Source: Candidatus Pantoea soli
GTDB taxonomy: Bacteria > Pseudomonadota > Gammaproteobacteria > Enterobacterales > Enterobacteriaceae
Reading direction: 5' to 3'
NCBI RefSeq assembly: GCF_007833795.1
Contig: NZ_CP032702.1
Coordinates: 1,240,001 to 1,304,000, forward strand
Length of the DNA stretch: 64,000 nucleotides
Shown here: piece after piece, positions 50,904-60,345 of the stretch
How the letters are laid out: every line of letters starts with the position of its first letter
Position numbering within the stretch: the stretch's first letter is position 1
The notes under the pieces: model-generated
What the model saw: the letters and a program-made list of their open reading frames with translations, nothing else
The model's database searches: none
What the model was told of the DNA's origin: nothing
Translations under genes and position numbers: made by a program

Positions 50904-51560
50904 CTAGCGTACCCAGTTGCACACCTGCCAGCCTCGCTGCTGCGCTTCCTGCTGCAGACGCGCGTCGGGATTAATCACCCAGGCGTGATCGGCGTGGGCC
51001 AGCAGCGGCAGATCGTTCATGGAATCGCTGTAGGCCCAGGTGTGATCAAAACGCTGCGCCTGCTGCAGTGCTTTCCAGTCGCTAAGGCGCGTGACCTTGC
51101 CTTCACGGTAGGTGGCGGTGCCATAAATCTGCCCGCTGTAGCGCTCGTCAACAATCTCCACGCCGATCGCCAGTGCGCCATCAACGCCCAGACGCTCGGC
51201 AATCGGCACCGCCAGATGATCGCCACTGGCAGTAATAATCACCACTTTATCGCCGCGCTGCTGATGCCAGCGGATGCGCTCGCGCGCTGCCGGAAAAACG
51301 CGTGGCAAAATATCGCGATGGATAAAACGCCGCACCCAGCCGGCGACCGTCAGCGTAGCCATGCCGGCCAGCGGGGCCAGCGTGGTGGTCATGTACTCTT
51401 CAATTGACAGGTTGCCGGCGTGATACTGCCTCATTAACGCCTGCTCTTCCGCAATCAGGGCTTCGGGGGCAAATCCCTGAGAGACCAGCCAGCGCAGCCA
51501 GAGGCTGGTGCTGTCTTCACAAATCAGGGTTTCGTCCAGATCGAAAACGGCTAAGTCCAT
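50904..51560 (-). CDS. HAD-IB family phosphatase
   Basis: 218 residues with all HAD motifs: AVFDLDETL (nucleophile Asp), ITASGDH (motif II), and SDSMNDLPLL (motif IV), plus a helical cap typical of subclass IB, SerB-like. The start at 51560 follows GAGGAG; the frame is open to 51587. The substrate cannot be told; phosphoserine-type or small phosphomonoesters are possible. It converges with yliI across one base. Confidence 0.85.
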   Translation of the reverse strand: MDLAVFDLDETLICEDSTSLWLRWLVSQGFAPEALIAEEQALMRQYHAGNLSIEEYMTTTLAPLAGMATLTVAGWVRRFIHRDILPRVFPAARERIRWHQQRGDKVVIITASGDHLAVPIAERLGVDGALAIGVEIVDERYSGQIYGTATYREGKVTRLSDWKALQQAQRFDHTWAYSDSMNDLPLLAHADHAWVINPDARLQQEAQQRGWQVCNWVR

Positions 51561-51834
51561 CGTGGTTCTCCTCAGGCTGACTGGCATCAGGTTAGCGGAA
51601 TTTTGTGACGGGCTTAACCGATCGGCGCAAATTCAGAATTTCACGCAATGTTGATCTGCGCTGGAGTCTGCTTAACTGGCAGCGCAGCGGCGTCCATGCC
51701 AGGGTAACTCTACCAAACTCTAAAAAACTTTACGGTAAGACGGTTTTTTTCGCTGTCATGACACGTTAGCGTTGGGCAGGACACCCCTTGCCGGCACAAC
51801 ACCCTGATTTAACAAGGACAATCTGGTCACGCTC

Positions 51835-53040
51835 ATGAGAAAAAACACGCTGATACCCGCGTGGCGGCCGCTGGCTGCCACCTCGCTTCTGTTAATGCTT
51901 ATCCCTGCCGCTTCACAGGCCGAACAGGCCCCTGCCGCGCCGCAAATTGATGCCAAAGCCTGGATACTGATGGATTACAACAGCGGGAAAGTGCTGGCGG
52001 AATCCAATGCCGATCAGCGGCTCGACCCCGCCAGCCTGACCAAAATGATGACCAGCTACGTGGTAGGGCAGGCGCTGAAATCCGGCAAAATCACCAATGA
52101 TGACATGGTCACCATTGGTCAGGACGCCTGGGCTACCGGTAACCCGAAACTGCGCGGCTCGTCGCTGATGTTCCTGAAACCGGGCGATCGCATTCCGGTG
52201 TCCGAACTCAATAAAGGCGTGGTGATCCAGTCAGGTAACGATGCCTGTATTGCGCTGGCCGATTACGTTGCCGGCAGCCAGGATGCGTTTATTGGCCTGA
52301 TGAACAACTATGTAAAAGCCTTTGGTCTGCAGAATACCCATTTTATGACGGTGCACGGGCTGGACGCGGAAGGGCAGTACAGCACGGCGCGCGATATGGC
52401 GATCATCGGTCAGCGGCTAATCAGCGACGTGCCGGATGAATACGCCCTGAATAGCGAAAAAGAGTTTACCTTCAACAAAATCAAGCAAATGAACCGCAAC
52501 CGTCTGCTGTGGAGCAGCAATCTGAAGGTGGATGGCATTAAAACCGGGCACACCTCCGGCGCGGGGAATAACCTGGTGGCCTCGGCAAAAGAGGGCGACA
52601 TGCGGCTGATCTCGGTGGTACTGGGCGCGCAGACCGATGCGATCCGCTTCCGTGAAAGCGAAAAGCTGCTGACCTGGGGCTTCCGCTTTTATGAAACCGT
52701 CACGCCGATTAAATCCGACAAACCTTTCGCGCAGCAGCGCGTCTGGTTCGGGGACAAGAGTCAGGTCAATCTGGGCGTGGCGAAAGATGCGGCTATTACT
52801 TTGCCGAAAGGGCAGATGAAAAACCTCAAGGCGAGCTATACGCTCAGCACGCCGCAGCTGGAAGCGCCGCTGAAGAAAGATCAGGTCGTCGGCACCATCG
52901 ATTTTCAGCTGGATGGCAAAACCATCGAGCAGCGGCCGCTGGTGGCGATGGAAGACGTGCCGGAAGGGGGCTTCATCGGCCGGATCTGGGACTTCATCAT
53001 GATGAAAATGACCGGCTGGTTCGGCAAGTGGTTCAGCTGA
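51835..53040 (+). CDS. dacC: D-alanyl-D-alanine carboxypeptidase DacC (PBP6)
   Basis: 401 residues with a cleaved signal peptide (ASQA-EQA). Serine peptidase S11: SLTK (active site), SGND and [11 protein letters not shown]; a PBP5-type C-terminal domain; and a terminal amphipathic helix ([20 protein letters not shown]) that anchors it to the outer face of the inner membrane. It trims the pentapeptide of peptidoglycan. The 274-bp upstream spacer shows no certain promoter. Confidence 0.95.
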   Translation: MRKNTLIPAWRPLAATSLLLMLIPAASQAEQAPAAPQIDAKAWILMDYNSGKVLAESNADQRLDPASLTKMMTSYVVGQALKSGKITNDDMVTIGQDAWATGNPKLRGSSLMFLKPGDRIPVSELNKGVVIQSGNDACIALADYVAGSQDAFIGLMNNYVKAFGLQNTHFMTVHGLDAEGQYSTARDMAIIGQRLISDVPDEYALNSEKEFTFNKIKQMNRNRLLWSSNLKVDGIKTGHTSGAGNNLVASAKEGDMRLISVVLGAQTDAIRFRESEKLLTWGFRFYETVTPIKSDKPFAQQRVWFGDKSQVNLGVAKDAAITLPKGQMKNLKASYTLSTPQLEAPLKKDQVVGTIDFQLDGKTIEQRPLVAMEDVPEGGFIGRIWDFIMMKMTGWFGKWFS

Positions 53041-53074
53041 ACAGGGCGGCCTGACACCGCAGGCCGCACCGGCG

Positions 53075-53680
53075 TCAGCCGCGTACCCAGCCCTTTTTAA
53101 TGGGCATGGCAAACAGGGCTCGATACACCTGATGGGTCAGCGCCAGCATGCGCTGACCGTACAGCTGCCAGGCGAGCTGCGAAGCGAGACAGCCCAGCAT
53201 GCCGACCAGAAAACCGCCCAGCATATCCAGCGGCCAGTGCACGCCCAGATAGACGCGTGACCAGGCAATGGCGCTGCCGACGGCCAGTAAAATTATCCCG
53301 GACCAGCGGCGATGCCAGCACAGAAACGCCAGCGCAAAGGTAAAAATAGTGGTGCCGTGATCGCTCGGGTAGGAGTCATCCGCCGCATGGGACAGGAACT
53401 GATGGCCGAAGCCGATGGCAAACGGACGCGGATGCGGCAGCAGCTGTCCCACACACCAGGAGATCGCCAGCGCATAGAGCAGCGCCATGCCGGTTTTCAG
53501 CACGAGTGCCCGCTGCGACGGCAGCTGCGCGTGCGGCCCCCACAGCCAGAGCGCCACGATCAGCAGCGGCACAATCGCAATCAGATCTTTGGCGATAAAC
53601 GTCGCCAGGCTCAGCAGCCAGGCCGGTGAATCCGGCGTGGCATTGATCCATAAAAACAGGGTGTGGTTAATGGCTTCCAT
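53075..53680 (-). CDS. ybjG: undecaprenyl-diphosphatase YbjG
   Basis: 201-residue membrane PAP2 enzyme recycling undecaprenyl pyrophosphate. The phosphatase signature is in order: PHPRPFAIG (motif 1), YPSDHGT (motif 2), SRVYLGVHWPLD (motif 3). N-terminal NATPDSPAWLLSLA and C-terminal MPIKKGWVR match E. coli YbjG. Its start lies inside the previous gene (14-bp overlap), so it is the second gene of an operon with another PAP2 protein. Confidence 0.94.
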   Translation of the reverse strand: MEAINHTLFLWINATPDSPAWLLSLATFIAKDLIAIVPLLIVALWLWGPHAQLPSQRALVLKTGMALLYALAISWCVGQLLPHPRPFAIGFGHQFLSHAADDSYPSDHGTTIFTFALAFLCWHRRWSGIILLAVGSAIAWSRVYLGVHWPLDMLGGFLVGMLGCLASQLAWQLYGQRMLALTHQVYRALFAMPIKKGWVRG

Positions 53681-54416
53681 CCCTTTTCCTCATCGTATTC
53701 ATCCAAAAAGACACACCAGCAAAAATCAGCACCTGACTCAGCCACACCCACCAGCCGGCCCACAGATTGTGGGAAAAGAAGTGCGCGCCGCGCATGACCT
53801 GGCCGTAGCCCATCAGCAGTCCGGTCAGCATCCCAATCAGCAGCGCCAGCAGCGCGCGACGCGGATGTTCCGGCCACCAGAGGAAAAACAGCGCCATCAG
53901 TGCAAAGCCGCTGGAGGCGTGCCCGCCGGGAAAACACTGCCCCGGACCGCTGTTTGCCGGTACGGCATCCAGCAGCACGAAGCTGGCCGCCTTGCCGCCA
54001 AACAGCGCCAGATCCCACGGGCAGGAGTGCGCGCTGTGCGCCTTCAGCAGCCCGACAACCAGCGGCCCCAGGCCGAACAGCAGCGCCACCAGCACGCGGC
54101 GGCCATTACGCTGGCGAAGGCCGCTTAGCAGCAGCAGCACCGCACCGGCGATGATCGCATCTTTCACCAGCCGGTGGTTGATCAGGTCCAGCCAGCGGTT
54201 GTGCTGCAGCGGAAAACGCTGCGTCAGCGGATCAAACCAGCGCTGACTGAGCGCAATATCCAGGCTTTCATGACGTGACCACAGCAGAAACAGCAGGCCA
54301 AAAATTGCCAGTAAAATAAGGTTGGTAGCGTAAAAGCGCGGCGATAAAGAATAAATAGTCGTGCTCTTAATGTTATTGCGGGTTGCCGGATTGTTTAACT
54401 TTGATGAAAGTTGCAT
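53667..54416 (-). CDS. membrane-associated PAP2 superfamily phosphatase
   Basis: 249 residues with about six membrane spans. KAHSAHSCPWDL, FPGGHASSGFAL and MRGAHFFSHNLWAGW correspond to the three PAP2 motifs, with the second His-Ser altered to GGHASS, typical of the COG3907 group. The natural substrate (lipid A or a phospholipid phosphate) is not shown by the sequence. Overlaps ybjG by 14 bp. A PmrA-like box 50 bp upstream links it to envelope modification. Confidence 0.8.
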   Translation of the reverse strand: MQLSSKLNNPATRNNIKSTTIYSLSPRFYATNLILLAIFGLLFLLWSRHESLDIALSQRWFDPLTQRFPLQHNRWLDLINHRLVKDAIIAGAVLLLLSGLRQRNGRRVLVALLFGLGPLVVGLLKAHSAHSCPWDLALFGGKAASFVLLDAVPANSGPGQCFPGGHASSGFALMALFFLWWPEHPRRALLALLIGMLTGLLMGYGQVMRGAHFFSHNLWAGWWVWLSQVLIFAGVSFWMNTMRKRDGSH

Positions 54417-54463
54417 GAAAAGTCGGAGATAGCGAAACCAGAGCAGCAGGGTCGCAATCTTCG

Positions 54464-54480
54464 CTTAGGAGAACCTTAAG
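54464..54480 (-). promoter_or_regulatory. PmrA (BasR)-like box
   Basis: On the minus strand CTTAAG-GTTCT-CCTAAG matches the PmrA box YTTAAK-N5-YTTAAK at ten of twelve positions. ybjG is a known PmrA target in Salmonella and E. coli, which supports the call. Confidence 0.6.
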
Positions 54481-54496
54481 CGGCGGGCTGCGGACA

Positions 54497-54564
54497 TAAA
54501 AAAACCCGTCAGCATAAACGCTGGCGGGCTCCTCAATTTGGGGATTTCAAAGAAAAGCAGTGGC
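54497..54564 (-). ncRNA. rybB: RybB small RNA
   Basis: The minus strand from 54564 begins GCCACTGCTTTTCTTTGA, identical to the 5' seed of E. coli RybB as I recall it. TCCCC and GGAGCCC follow, and a terminator stem (CCCGCCAGC / GCTGACGGG) with seven T. About 68 nt, shorter than the 79 nt of E. coli because the terminator loop is smaller. RybB uses Hfq and represses porin mRNAs during envelope stress. The position beside ybjL is conserved. The stem also ends ybjL transcripts. Confidence 0.93.
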
Positions 54565-54570
54565 ACATAT

Positions 54571-54598
54571 TCAGACTGCATGCCGGTGAATAAGTTCT
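54571..54598 (-). promoter_or_regulatory. sigma-E promoter of rybB
   Basis: On the minus strand AGAACTT (-35), 16 bases, TCTGA (-10), then six bases to the RybB 5' end. This is the standard sigma-E arrangement (GGAACTT-N16-TCTRA). It lies directly after the ybjL stop. Confidence 0.88.
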
Positions 54599-54617
54599 GA
54601 ACGGCAGAAAAATATTT

Positions 54618-56306
54618 TCAGAACGGCAAAAGCGGCCAGATAATAACGATAAGCGTACCGGCCAGCGTCAGTAACACGTTGGCAATGGCATAGGTGCCGG
54701 CATAGCCCAGCGCCGGGATGCTGCTGCGAGCGGTATCGCTGATGATCTCCATCGCCGGTGCGCAGGTGCGCGCGCCCATGATGGCACCGAACAGCAGCGC
54801 ACGGTTCATTTTCAGCACATAGGCGCCAAACAGATAGCAGATCACCACCGGCAGCAGGCTGACCAGCAAGCCGCTCAGCAGCATCAGCGCGCCGGCGCTG
54901 CCCAGCCCGTGCTGCAGGCCACTGCCGGCGCTGAGACCGACACCGGCCATAAACACCATCAGCCCAAACTCTTTCACCATGGTCAGCGCGCCCTGCGGAA
55001 TATAGCCAAAGGTCGGGTGGTTGGCGCGCAGGAAGCCGAGCATGATGCCGGCAAACAGCAGACCGGCCGCGTTGCCGATGCCAAAGCTGAAATTGCTGAA
55101 CTGGAAGGTGATCATGCCGATCATCAGGCCAATGATAAAGAAGGCGCAGAACGCCAGCAGATCGGTCATCTGGCTGTGAATGGCAATAAAGCCAATGCGG
55201 TCAGCCAGGGTTTTCACCCGGCGCGCTTCACCGCTAACCTGCAGCACATCGCCTTTATTCAGCATGATGCTGTCATCAATGGGCATCTCAATCTGGCTGC
55301 GAATCACGCGGTTCAGGAAACAGCCGTGATCGGTCAGTTTCAGATGACTGAGGCGTTTATTCACCGCGTTGTGATTTTTCACCACAATCTCTTCCGTCAC
55401 GATGCGCATGTCCAGCAGATCGCGGTCAAACACCTCTTTGCCGTTACGAAAGCTGGCATCCAGCCGCGCATGGGCGTCCGGATACCCCACCAGCGAAATC
55501 TCATCGCCCAGCTGCAGCACGGCATCACCATCCGGACTGGCGAGGATACCGTTGCGGCGCAGACGTTCGATATAGCAGCCGGTCTGGCGATGAATGCCCA
55601 GTTCGCGCAGGTTTTTACCGCCGCTCCACGCCACCAGCTCCGGGCCTACGCGGTAGGCGCGGATCACCGGCAGAAAAACTTTGCGCTGGCTGTCGGCATC
55701 CAGGCCGCGCTCGCGCGCAATTTGCTGGGCGCAGGTGGGCAGATCCTGATGCTGCAGGCGTGGCAAATAGCGCGCGCCAAAAATCAGGCTGACCAGACCA
55801 ATCAGGTAGGTCAGTGCGTAACCCAGGCTGAGATTATCCTGCATGCGGCTCAGCAGCGGCGCGTCGCTGATGCTCTGCCGCAGCGTATCGCCGGCACCGA
55901 CCAGCACCGGCGTGGAGGTCATAGAGCCGGCCAGCATACCGGCCGTCAGGCCAATGTCCCAGCCAAACACTTTACCCAGCGTCAGGGCAATCAGCAGGGC
56001 ACTTACCACCATCACAATGGCCAGAAAGAAGTAGTTTTTACCGTCGCGGAAAAAGATAGAGAAAAAGTTAGGACCGGCTTCTGTGCCCACACAAAAAATA
56101 AACAGCATAAAGCCAAGGCTCAGCGCGTCGGTATTTATGGCGAAATGTTGCTGACCCAGAATCAGGGAAACCACCAGCACACCAATAGAATTACCCAGCT
56201 GAACCGAGCCAAGACGTAATTTCCCCAGGCAGAGCCCGAGCGCTAAAACGACAAATAATAACAGAACGTCATTTCCACTTAACAATTCTGCGACGTTTAT
56301 GTTCAC
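54618..56306 (-). CDS. ybjL: aspartate:alanine exchanger family transporter YbjL
   Basis: 562 residues (E. coli 561). Two membrane halves of about five spans flank two central RCK_C/TrkA-C domains (about 205-375). [15 protein letters not shown] and the second-half [14 protein letters not shown] are the mirrored signature motifs of the AAE family. The substrate in enterics is unproven. Confidence 0.94.
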   Translation of the reverse strand: MNINVAELLSGNDVLLLFVVLALGLCLGKLRLGSVQLGNSIGVLVVSLILGQQHFAINTDALSLGFMLFIFCVGTEAGPNFFSIFFRDGKNYFFLAIVMVVSALLIALTLGKVFGWDIGLTAGMLAGSMTSTPVLVGAGDTLRQSISDAPLLSRMQDNLSLGYALTYLIGLVSLIFGARYLPRLQHQDLPTCAQQIARERGLDADSQRKVFLPVIRAYRVGPELVAWSGGKNLRELGIHRQTGCYIERLRRNGILASPDGDAVLQLGDEISLVGYPDAHARLDASFRNGKEVFDRDLLDMRIVTEEIVVKNHNAVNKRLSHLKLTDHGCFLNRVIRSQIEMPIDDSIMLNKGDVLQVSGEARRVKTLADRIGFIAIHSQMTDLLAFCAFFIIGLMIGMITFQFSNFSFGIGNAAGLLFAGIMLGFLRANHPTFGYIPQGALTMVKEFGLMVFMAGVGLSAGSGLQHGLGSAGALMLLSGLLVSLLPVVICYLFGAYVLKMNRALLFGAIMGARTCAPAMEIISDTARSSIPALGYAGTYAIANVLLTLAGTLIVIIWPLLPF

Positions 56307-56562
56307 GGTTTAACTTCTTATTTACTTGTAACAAGTTGATGGGAAGGGATTTTTTCGCTATCTTGTGACGGTCGCCAACGCGCTGACTGCCGACATGGCA
56401 GCGACCGAAATCCAGAGCGGCGTTATTCTAATCATAATTAACACCCTCAGCTATCTGCAGTTTTCATTCCTTCTGCCAGCAGCTGTTTCTTTTTATTTCC
56501 ACGCGTGCATGCCAGGGCCGTTAAAAGTTTCATTATTGTTAACGTCAAAGTTGAGGATAGTT

Positions 56563-56934
56563 ATGTTGCAGCGCAATAATCGCTGGCCAGCATCGGTTCT
56601 GGGCGTGATGCTTTATACGCTGGTGTTTATTTTTGCACACCATTTCTGGCTGGCGACCGCCGCGCAGGCGGTACGCGGTCAGCCGGAACTGCTGCTGTTT
56701 CTGTTGCCGGGCATGCTGATGGCTTTGCTGCAACCGGAACGGCCGCTGATCGCCACTTTATGGGGCGCGCTGGCGGGCAGCGTGCTGGGTCTGGCCTGGC
56801 TGATGCTGGCGGTGCCGATGACGCACAGCGTGCTGCTGGTGGTCGCCTGGGGACTGAGTGCGCTGTTCTGGGCGGGCTGCGGGGCGCTGCTGGTGCGTTT
56901 ACTGCGGATTATGCTGGCGATGCGTGCTGGCTGA
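56563..56934 (+). CDS. ybjM: inner membrane protein YbjM
   Basis: 123 residues with about four membrane spans (E. coli 125). Low sequence identity but the same pattern (ELLLFLLPGMLMALLQPERP; GLSALFWAGCGALL) and the same place between ybjL and grxA. The start at 56563 follows GAGGA; the frame is open to 56365 but that part has no support. Function unknown. Confidence 0.85.
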   Translation: MLQRNNRWPASVLGVMLYTLVFIFAHHFWLATAAQAVRGQPELLLFLLPGMLMALLQPERPLIATLWGALAGSVLGLAWLMLAVPMTHSVLLVVAWGLSALFWAGCGALLVRLLRIMLAMRAG

Positions 56935-56940
56935 TGCGAT

Positions 56941-56964
56941 CAAAAACGGGCCCGCAGGCCCGTT
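56941..56964 (-). terminator. terminator of grxA
   Basis: AACGGGCC (56945-56952), loop CGCA, GGCCCGTT (56957-56964); on the minus strand a T-run follows. It also lies at the ybjM end. Confidence 0.85.
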
Positions 56965-56967
56965 GAC

Positions 56968-57231
56968 TCAGACTTCAACACCCAGATTTTCTTTTGTCCA
57001 GGCGGCAAATTCGGTGTAGCCACCGATATGCTGATCGTCGAGGAAGATCTGCGGCACGGTGGAAACCGGCTTGCCGGCACGCGCTTCGAGATCGGCTTTG
57101 GTGATGCCGGTCGCCTGAATATCCACGTACTGATAGTTAAAATCGTCACGCTCACTGGTTAACTTCGTCGCTAACTCTTTTGCGCGTACGCAGTAAGGGC
57201 AGCTGGAACGGCCAAAAATCACTGCAATCAT
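56968..57231 (-). CDS. grxA: glutaredoxin 1 GrxA
   Basis: 87-residue thioredoxin-fold protein with the CPYC redox centre in FGRSSCPYCVRAKELA and the glutathione-binding TVPQIFLDDQHIGGYTEF. It reduces ribonucleotide reductase and glutathione mixed disulfides. GGAGAG precedes the ATG. Confidence 0.96.
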   Translation of the reverse strand: MIAVIFGRSSCPYCVRAKELATKLTSERDDFNYQYVDIQATGITKADLEARAGKPVSTVPQIFLDDQHIGGYTEFAAWTKENLGVEV

Positions 57232-57256
57232 TGCTTCTCTCCTTCCGCGGCTGTTT

Positions 57257-57272
57257 TGTGATCGGTCTCACA
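57257..57272. promoter_or_regulatory. CRP-type site between grxA and ybjC
   Basis: TGTGA-TCGGTC-TCACA is a perfect TGTGA-N6-TCACA dyad, centred 33 bp upstream of the grxA start and 236 bp from ybjC. Its nearness to grxA would suit repression there. Confidence 0.65.
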
Positions 57273-57499
57273 TCACAGCGTGAATAATGCGTCACATCAT
57301 GCCCGCCCGGAGTGCTTAAGAAAAGCAGAAAATGCCTGTTACTCTGATGCGCGCTGTCTATGTGCCTGACGCGTTGCGCTTTACCGGCATTGACTACACT
57401 TGTTCAGCGCCGGAAAAGAAACGCTGCGATCTTCATACAGCGTGAACAATTCAGGTATAACGTGCAGCAAAGCGGACTGAACACGAAGGAGACCTGCTG

Positions 57500-57751
57500 A
57501 TGCGTAATCTGGCTCGCTTGCCTCGTGGCGTACTGCTGCTGGAGGCAGCAGGCGTGATGGTGATTATCGTGGCGCTGCTGCTGGTCAACGACTGGCTGGC
57601 AGCACCGGCGACCATCGGCCAAAAGCCGCTGGCTACGCTATTGTTTTTTCTCGGCGTTGCGCTGATGCTGCCCGCCGCCTGGCTGATGATGTGGCGGACG
57701 GCAAAGGCGATGGCGCCGCAGTTGTTCAGTCAAACCAACAAAAAGAAGTAA
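57500..57751 (+). CDS. ybjC: small inner membrane protein YbjC
   Basis: 83 residues (E. coli 95) with two hydrophobic segments: LPRGVLLLEAAGVMVIIVAL and LATLLFFLGVALMLPAAWL. DUF1418 family, function unknown. AAGGAGAC precedes the ATG. It heads ybjC-nfsA-rimK, with nfsA 12 bp downstream; in E. coli this unit is under SoxS/MarA control. Confidence 0.9.
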   Translation: MRNLARLPRGVLLLEAAGVMVIIVALLLVNDWLAAPATIGQKPLATLLFFLGVALMLPAAWLMMWRTAKAMAPQLFSQTNKKK

Positions 57752-57763
57752 CCGGAGAGGATT

Positions 57764-58486
57764 ATGACGCCGACAATAGATCTGTTATGCAGCCACCGTT
57801 CCATTCGCGCTTTTACTGAGCAGGGGATTGACGACGCCCAGCGCAGCGCGATTATTGCTGCTGCTCAGGCGGCCTCCACCTCCAGCTTTTTACAGTGCTC
57901 TTCTATTATTCGCATCACCGATCGGGAAAAACGTGAACAGCTGGTGCAGCTGACCGGCGGCCAGCAGTGGGTGAGTGACGCCGCGGAGTTCTGGGTATTC
58001 TGCGCGGATTTTAATCGCCATCTGCAGATCTGCCCCGATGCGCAACTGGGCCGCGCCGAGCAGCTGCTGCTGGGCTGTGTGGATACGGCGCTGATGGCGC
58101 AAAACGCCATGGTAGCGGCCGAATCGCTGGGGCTGGGCGGCGTGTTTATTGGTGGTATCCGTAACAGCATTGCGCAGGTGACGGAACTGCTGGAACTGCC
58201 GAAGTTCGTGCTGCCGCTGTTTGGCTTCTGCATCGGTCATCCGGACGCGTCACCCGACGTCAAACCGCGTATGCCGCCCGCCATGCTGGTGCACGAAAAC
58301 CACTATCAGCCGCTGGATAAGGCGGTGCTGGCTGAGTACGATCGGCAGATTACCGCCTACTATCAGCAGCGAGACAGCAATCAGCGGTCTGAAACCTGGA
58401 GCCAGTTGATCCAGCGCCTGATCATCAAAGAAACCCGTCCGTTTATGCTGGATTATCTGCATCAGCAGGGCTGGGCCACGCGTTAA
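57764..58486 (+). CDS. nfsA: oxygen-insensitive NADPH nitroreductase NfsA
   Basis: 240 residues, the E. coli length. Homodimeric FMN enzyme reducing nitroaromatics and quinones with [31 protein letters not shown] (FMN site), [10 protein letters not shown] and [19 protein letters not shown] are characteristic. Confidence 0.96.
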   Translation: MTPTIDLLCSHRSIRAFTEQGIDDAQRSAIIAAAQAASTSSFLQCSSIIRITDREKREQLVQLTGGQQWVSDAAEFWVFCADFNRHLQICPDAQLGRAEQLLLGCVDTALMAQNAMVAAESLGLGGVFIGGIRNSIAQVTELLELPKFVLPLFGFCIGHPDASPDVKPRMPPAMLVHENHYQPLDKAVLAEYDRQITAYYQQRDSNQRSETWSQLIQRLIIKETRPFMLDYLHQQGWATR

Positions 58487-58503
58487 GCACAAGGAAACCG
58501 CCG

Positions 58504-59406
58504 ATGAAGATGGCCATTCTCACGCGTGATGGATCGCTTTATTCGTGTAAACGGCTGCGCGATGTCGCCGAAGAGCGTGGCCATCAGGTGCAGATCATCG
58601 ATCCGCTCTCCTGCTATATGAACATCAACTCGGATTCGCCCGCGGTGCACTATCGGGGTGAACCGCTGGGGCATTTCGATGCGGTGATTCCGCGTATTGG
58701 CACGGCCACCACCTTTTATGGCACGGCGGTGCTGCGCCAGTTTGAAATGCTGGGCAGCTATCCGCTGAATGAGTCTGTGGCCATCACGCGTGCGCGCGAT
58801 AAGCTGCGTTCGCTGCAGCTGCTGGCGCGGGAAGGCATTGATATGCCGATTACCGGTTTTGCCTCGTCGCCGGATGATACGCAGGATCTTATCGCGATGG
58901 TGGGCGGCGCGCCGCTGGTGGTTAAGCTGGTGGAGGGCACGCAGGGCATTGGTGTGGTGCTGGCAGAGACGCGCCAGGCGGCAGAGAGCGTCATCGATGC
59001 GTTTCGTGGCCTGAATGCCCACATTCTGGTGCAGGAGTTCATTAAAGAAGCGCGCGGCCGCGACATCCGCTGTCTGGTGATCGGCAATCAGGTGGTGGCG
59101 GCGATTGAACGCGAAGCCAAAGAGGGCGATTTTCGCTCTAATCTGCATCGCGGCGGACAGGCGCGCACCATCAGCATTACCGATCAGGAGCGCGAGATAG
59201 CGGTGAAAGCGGCCGGAACGCTGGGACTGGAAGTGGCCGGGGTGGATATTCTGCGCGCCAGCCGGGGGCCGCTGGTGATGGAGGTGAACGCTTCGCCTGG
59301 GCTGGAAGGCATTGAAGGCTGCACCGGTTTAAATATTGCCGCCATGATGATCGCCTGGATCGAACAGCATGCCTGCCCCGGTTATCGTCCGAAAACCGGC
59401 GGCTGA
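58504..59406 (+). CDS. rimK: ribosomal protein S6 glutamate ligase RimK
   Basis: 300 residues, the E. coli length; ATP-grasp ligase adding glutamates to the C-terminus of S6. [38 protein letters not shown] and [18 protein letters not shown] are the ATP and metal sites. It lies 17 bp after nfsA. Confidence 0.96.
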   Translation: MKMAILTRDGSLYSCKRLRDVAEERGHQVQIIDPLSCYMNINSDSPAVHYRGEPLGHFDAVIPRIGTATTFYGTAVLRQFEMLGSYPLNESVAITRARDKLRSLQLLAREGIDMPITGFASSPDDTQDLIAMVGGAPLVVKLVEGTQGIGVVLAETRQAAESVIDAFRGLNAHILVQEFIKEARGRDIRCLVIGNQVVAAIEREAKEGDFRSNLHRGGQARTISITDQEREIAVKAAGTLGLEVAGVDILRASRGPLVMEVNASPGLEGIEGCTGLNIAAMMIAWIEQHACPGYRPKTGG

Positions 59407-59407
59407 G

Positions 59408-59427
59408 CCGCGCTTTTGCGCGGTTTT
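59408..59427 (+). terminator. terminator after rimK
   Basis: CCGCGC (59408-59413), loop TTTT, GCGCGG (59418-59423), then TTTT. Weak T-run; may be partial, letting some transcription into ybjN. Confidence 0.7.
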
Positions 59428-59493
59428 CGTGGCATCGGCGGCGGTTTTTCCGTAAGCTAAGGCGCTTATTTCGTCACCCCACAGGATATCACG

Positions 59494-59973
59494 ATGGATT
59501 CACTGGTCGTTCCTGACATCGACATGCTGCGTCGCTGGCTGGATCAACAAAATATCACCTGGTTCGAATGCGACGCCTGTCAGGCTTTGCATCTGCCGCA
59601 TATGCAGAATTTTGACGGGGTGTTTGACGCGAAAATCGACCTGGTGGATAACGTAATCCTCTTTTCAGCCCTGGCTGAAGTGAAGCCGACGGCGCTGATC
59701 CCGCTGGTGGGCGATCTGTCGCAGATCAACGCCAGCTCACTGACGGTGAAGGCGTTTATCGATATTCAGGATGACAACCTGCCCAAGCTGATTGTGTGTC
59801 AGTCCATCAGCATCACGGCCGGCCTGACGTTTGGCCAGTTCGCGCATTTTATGAAGCAGAGCGAAGAGGGCATTTCCATGGTGATCATGGAAGCGTTCGC
59901 CAATCATTTACTGATGATGGGTGAAGAAGAAGACCGCACGCCGGTGAGCAGCAGCCACAGCCAGCTGCACTGA
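59494..59973 (+). CDS. ybjN: YbjN family protein
   Basis: 159 residues (E. coli 158). Fold of the type III secretion chaperone-like kind; in E. coli it influences motility, biofilm and stress traits. DSLVVPDIDMLRRWL, WFECDACQALHLPHMQ and GLTFGQFAHFMKQSEEG are the conserved blocks. It follows rimK after 87 bp. Confidence 0.93.
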   Translation: MDSLVVPDIDMLRRWLDQQNITWFECDACQALHLPHMQNFDGVFDAKIDLVDNVILFSALAEVKPTALIPLVGDLSQINASSLTVKAFIDIQDDNLPKLIVCQSISITAGLTFGQFAHFMKQSEEGISMVIMEAFANHLLMMGEEEDRTPVSSSHSQLH

Positions 59974-60345
59974 TTTTCCTGCCTTATCTGACTGCCGCAT
60001 TTCGCGGCAGTTCTTATTTTAAGCCCACCACTTTTTATTCTGCTTTTTGCCCGGTATTGCCAGATATTTGTTGTGCTTTATGCCACAACTACCAGACCCC
60101 ATAGCAGAAACATGCATAACTTATCGCTAAAAGGCGTTTTTTAAGCTGGGATCTGGCACGGGGCAATCAGGGGGGCTATTCTTGCGGGGCTGCCTGCTAC
60201 CTGCAACTCACGCTCAGGTATAGGTTTTTGCTATTAAACTCCCGCTGAATATTGATTCATTGTGTGTCTGTATTTTCACAGCCAACGCAACGACCGGATC
60301 GCGTGTATGCAGCGTTGTAATGACCCGCTCAGGAGGACGAAAAAC
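59974..60345. other. spacer between ybjN and potF
   Basis: 372 bp. CTGCCGC (59992-59998) and GCGGCAG (60004-60010) followed by TTCTTATTTT form the ybjN terminator. The rest is the potF promoter region, in which I see no certain -35/-10 pair or operator. Confidence 0.6.

Noticed and set aside
56324..56336. ACTTGTAACAAGT palindrome upstream of ybjL, at first taken for another HutC box
   Set aside because: The half-sites are alike, but their spacing is one to three bases instead of four, and the neighbouring genes have no link to histidine.
60140..60160. TGGCACGGGGCAATCA upstream of potF as a sigma-54 promoter
   Set aside because: The -24 half is good, but the -12 half (AATCA) lacks the essential GC.
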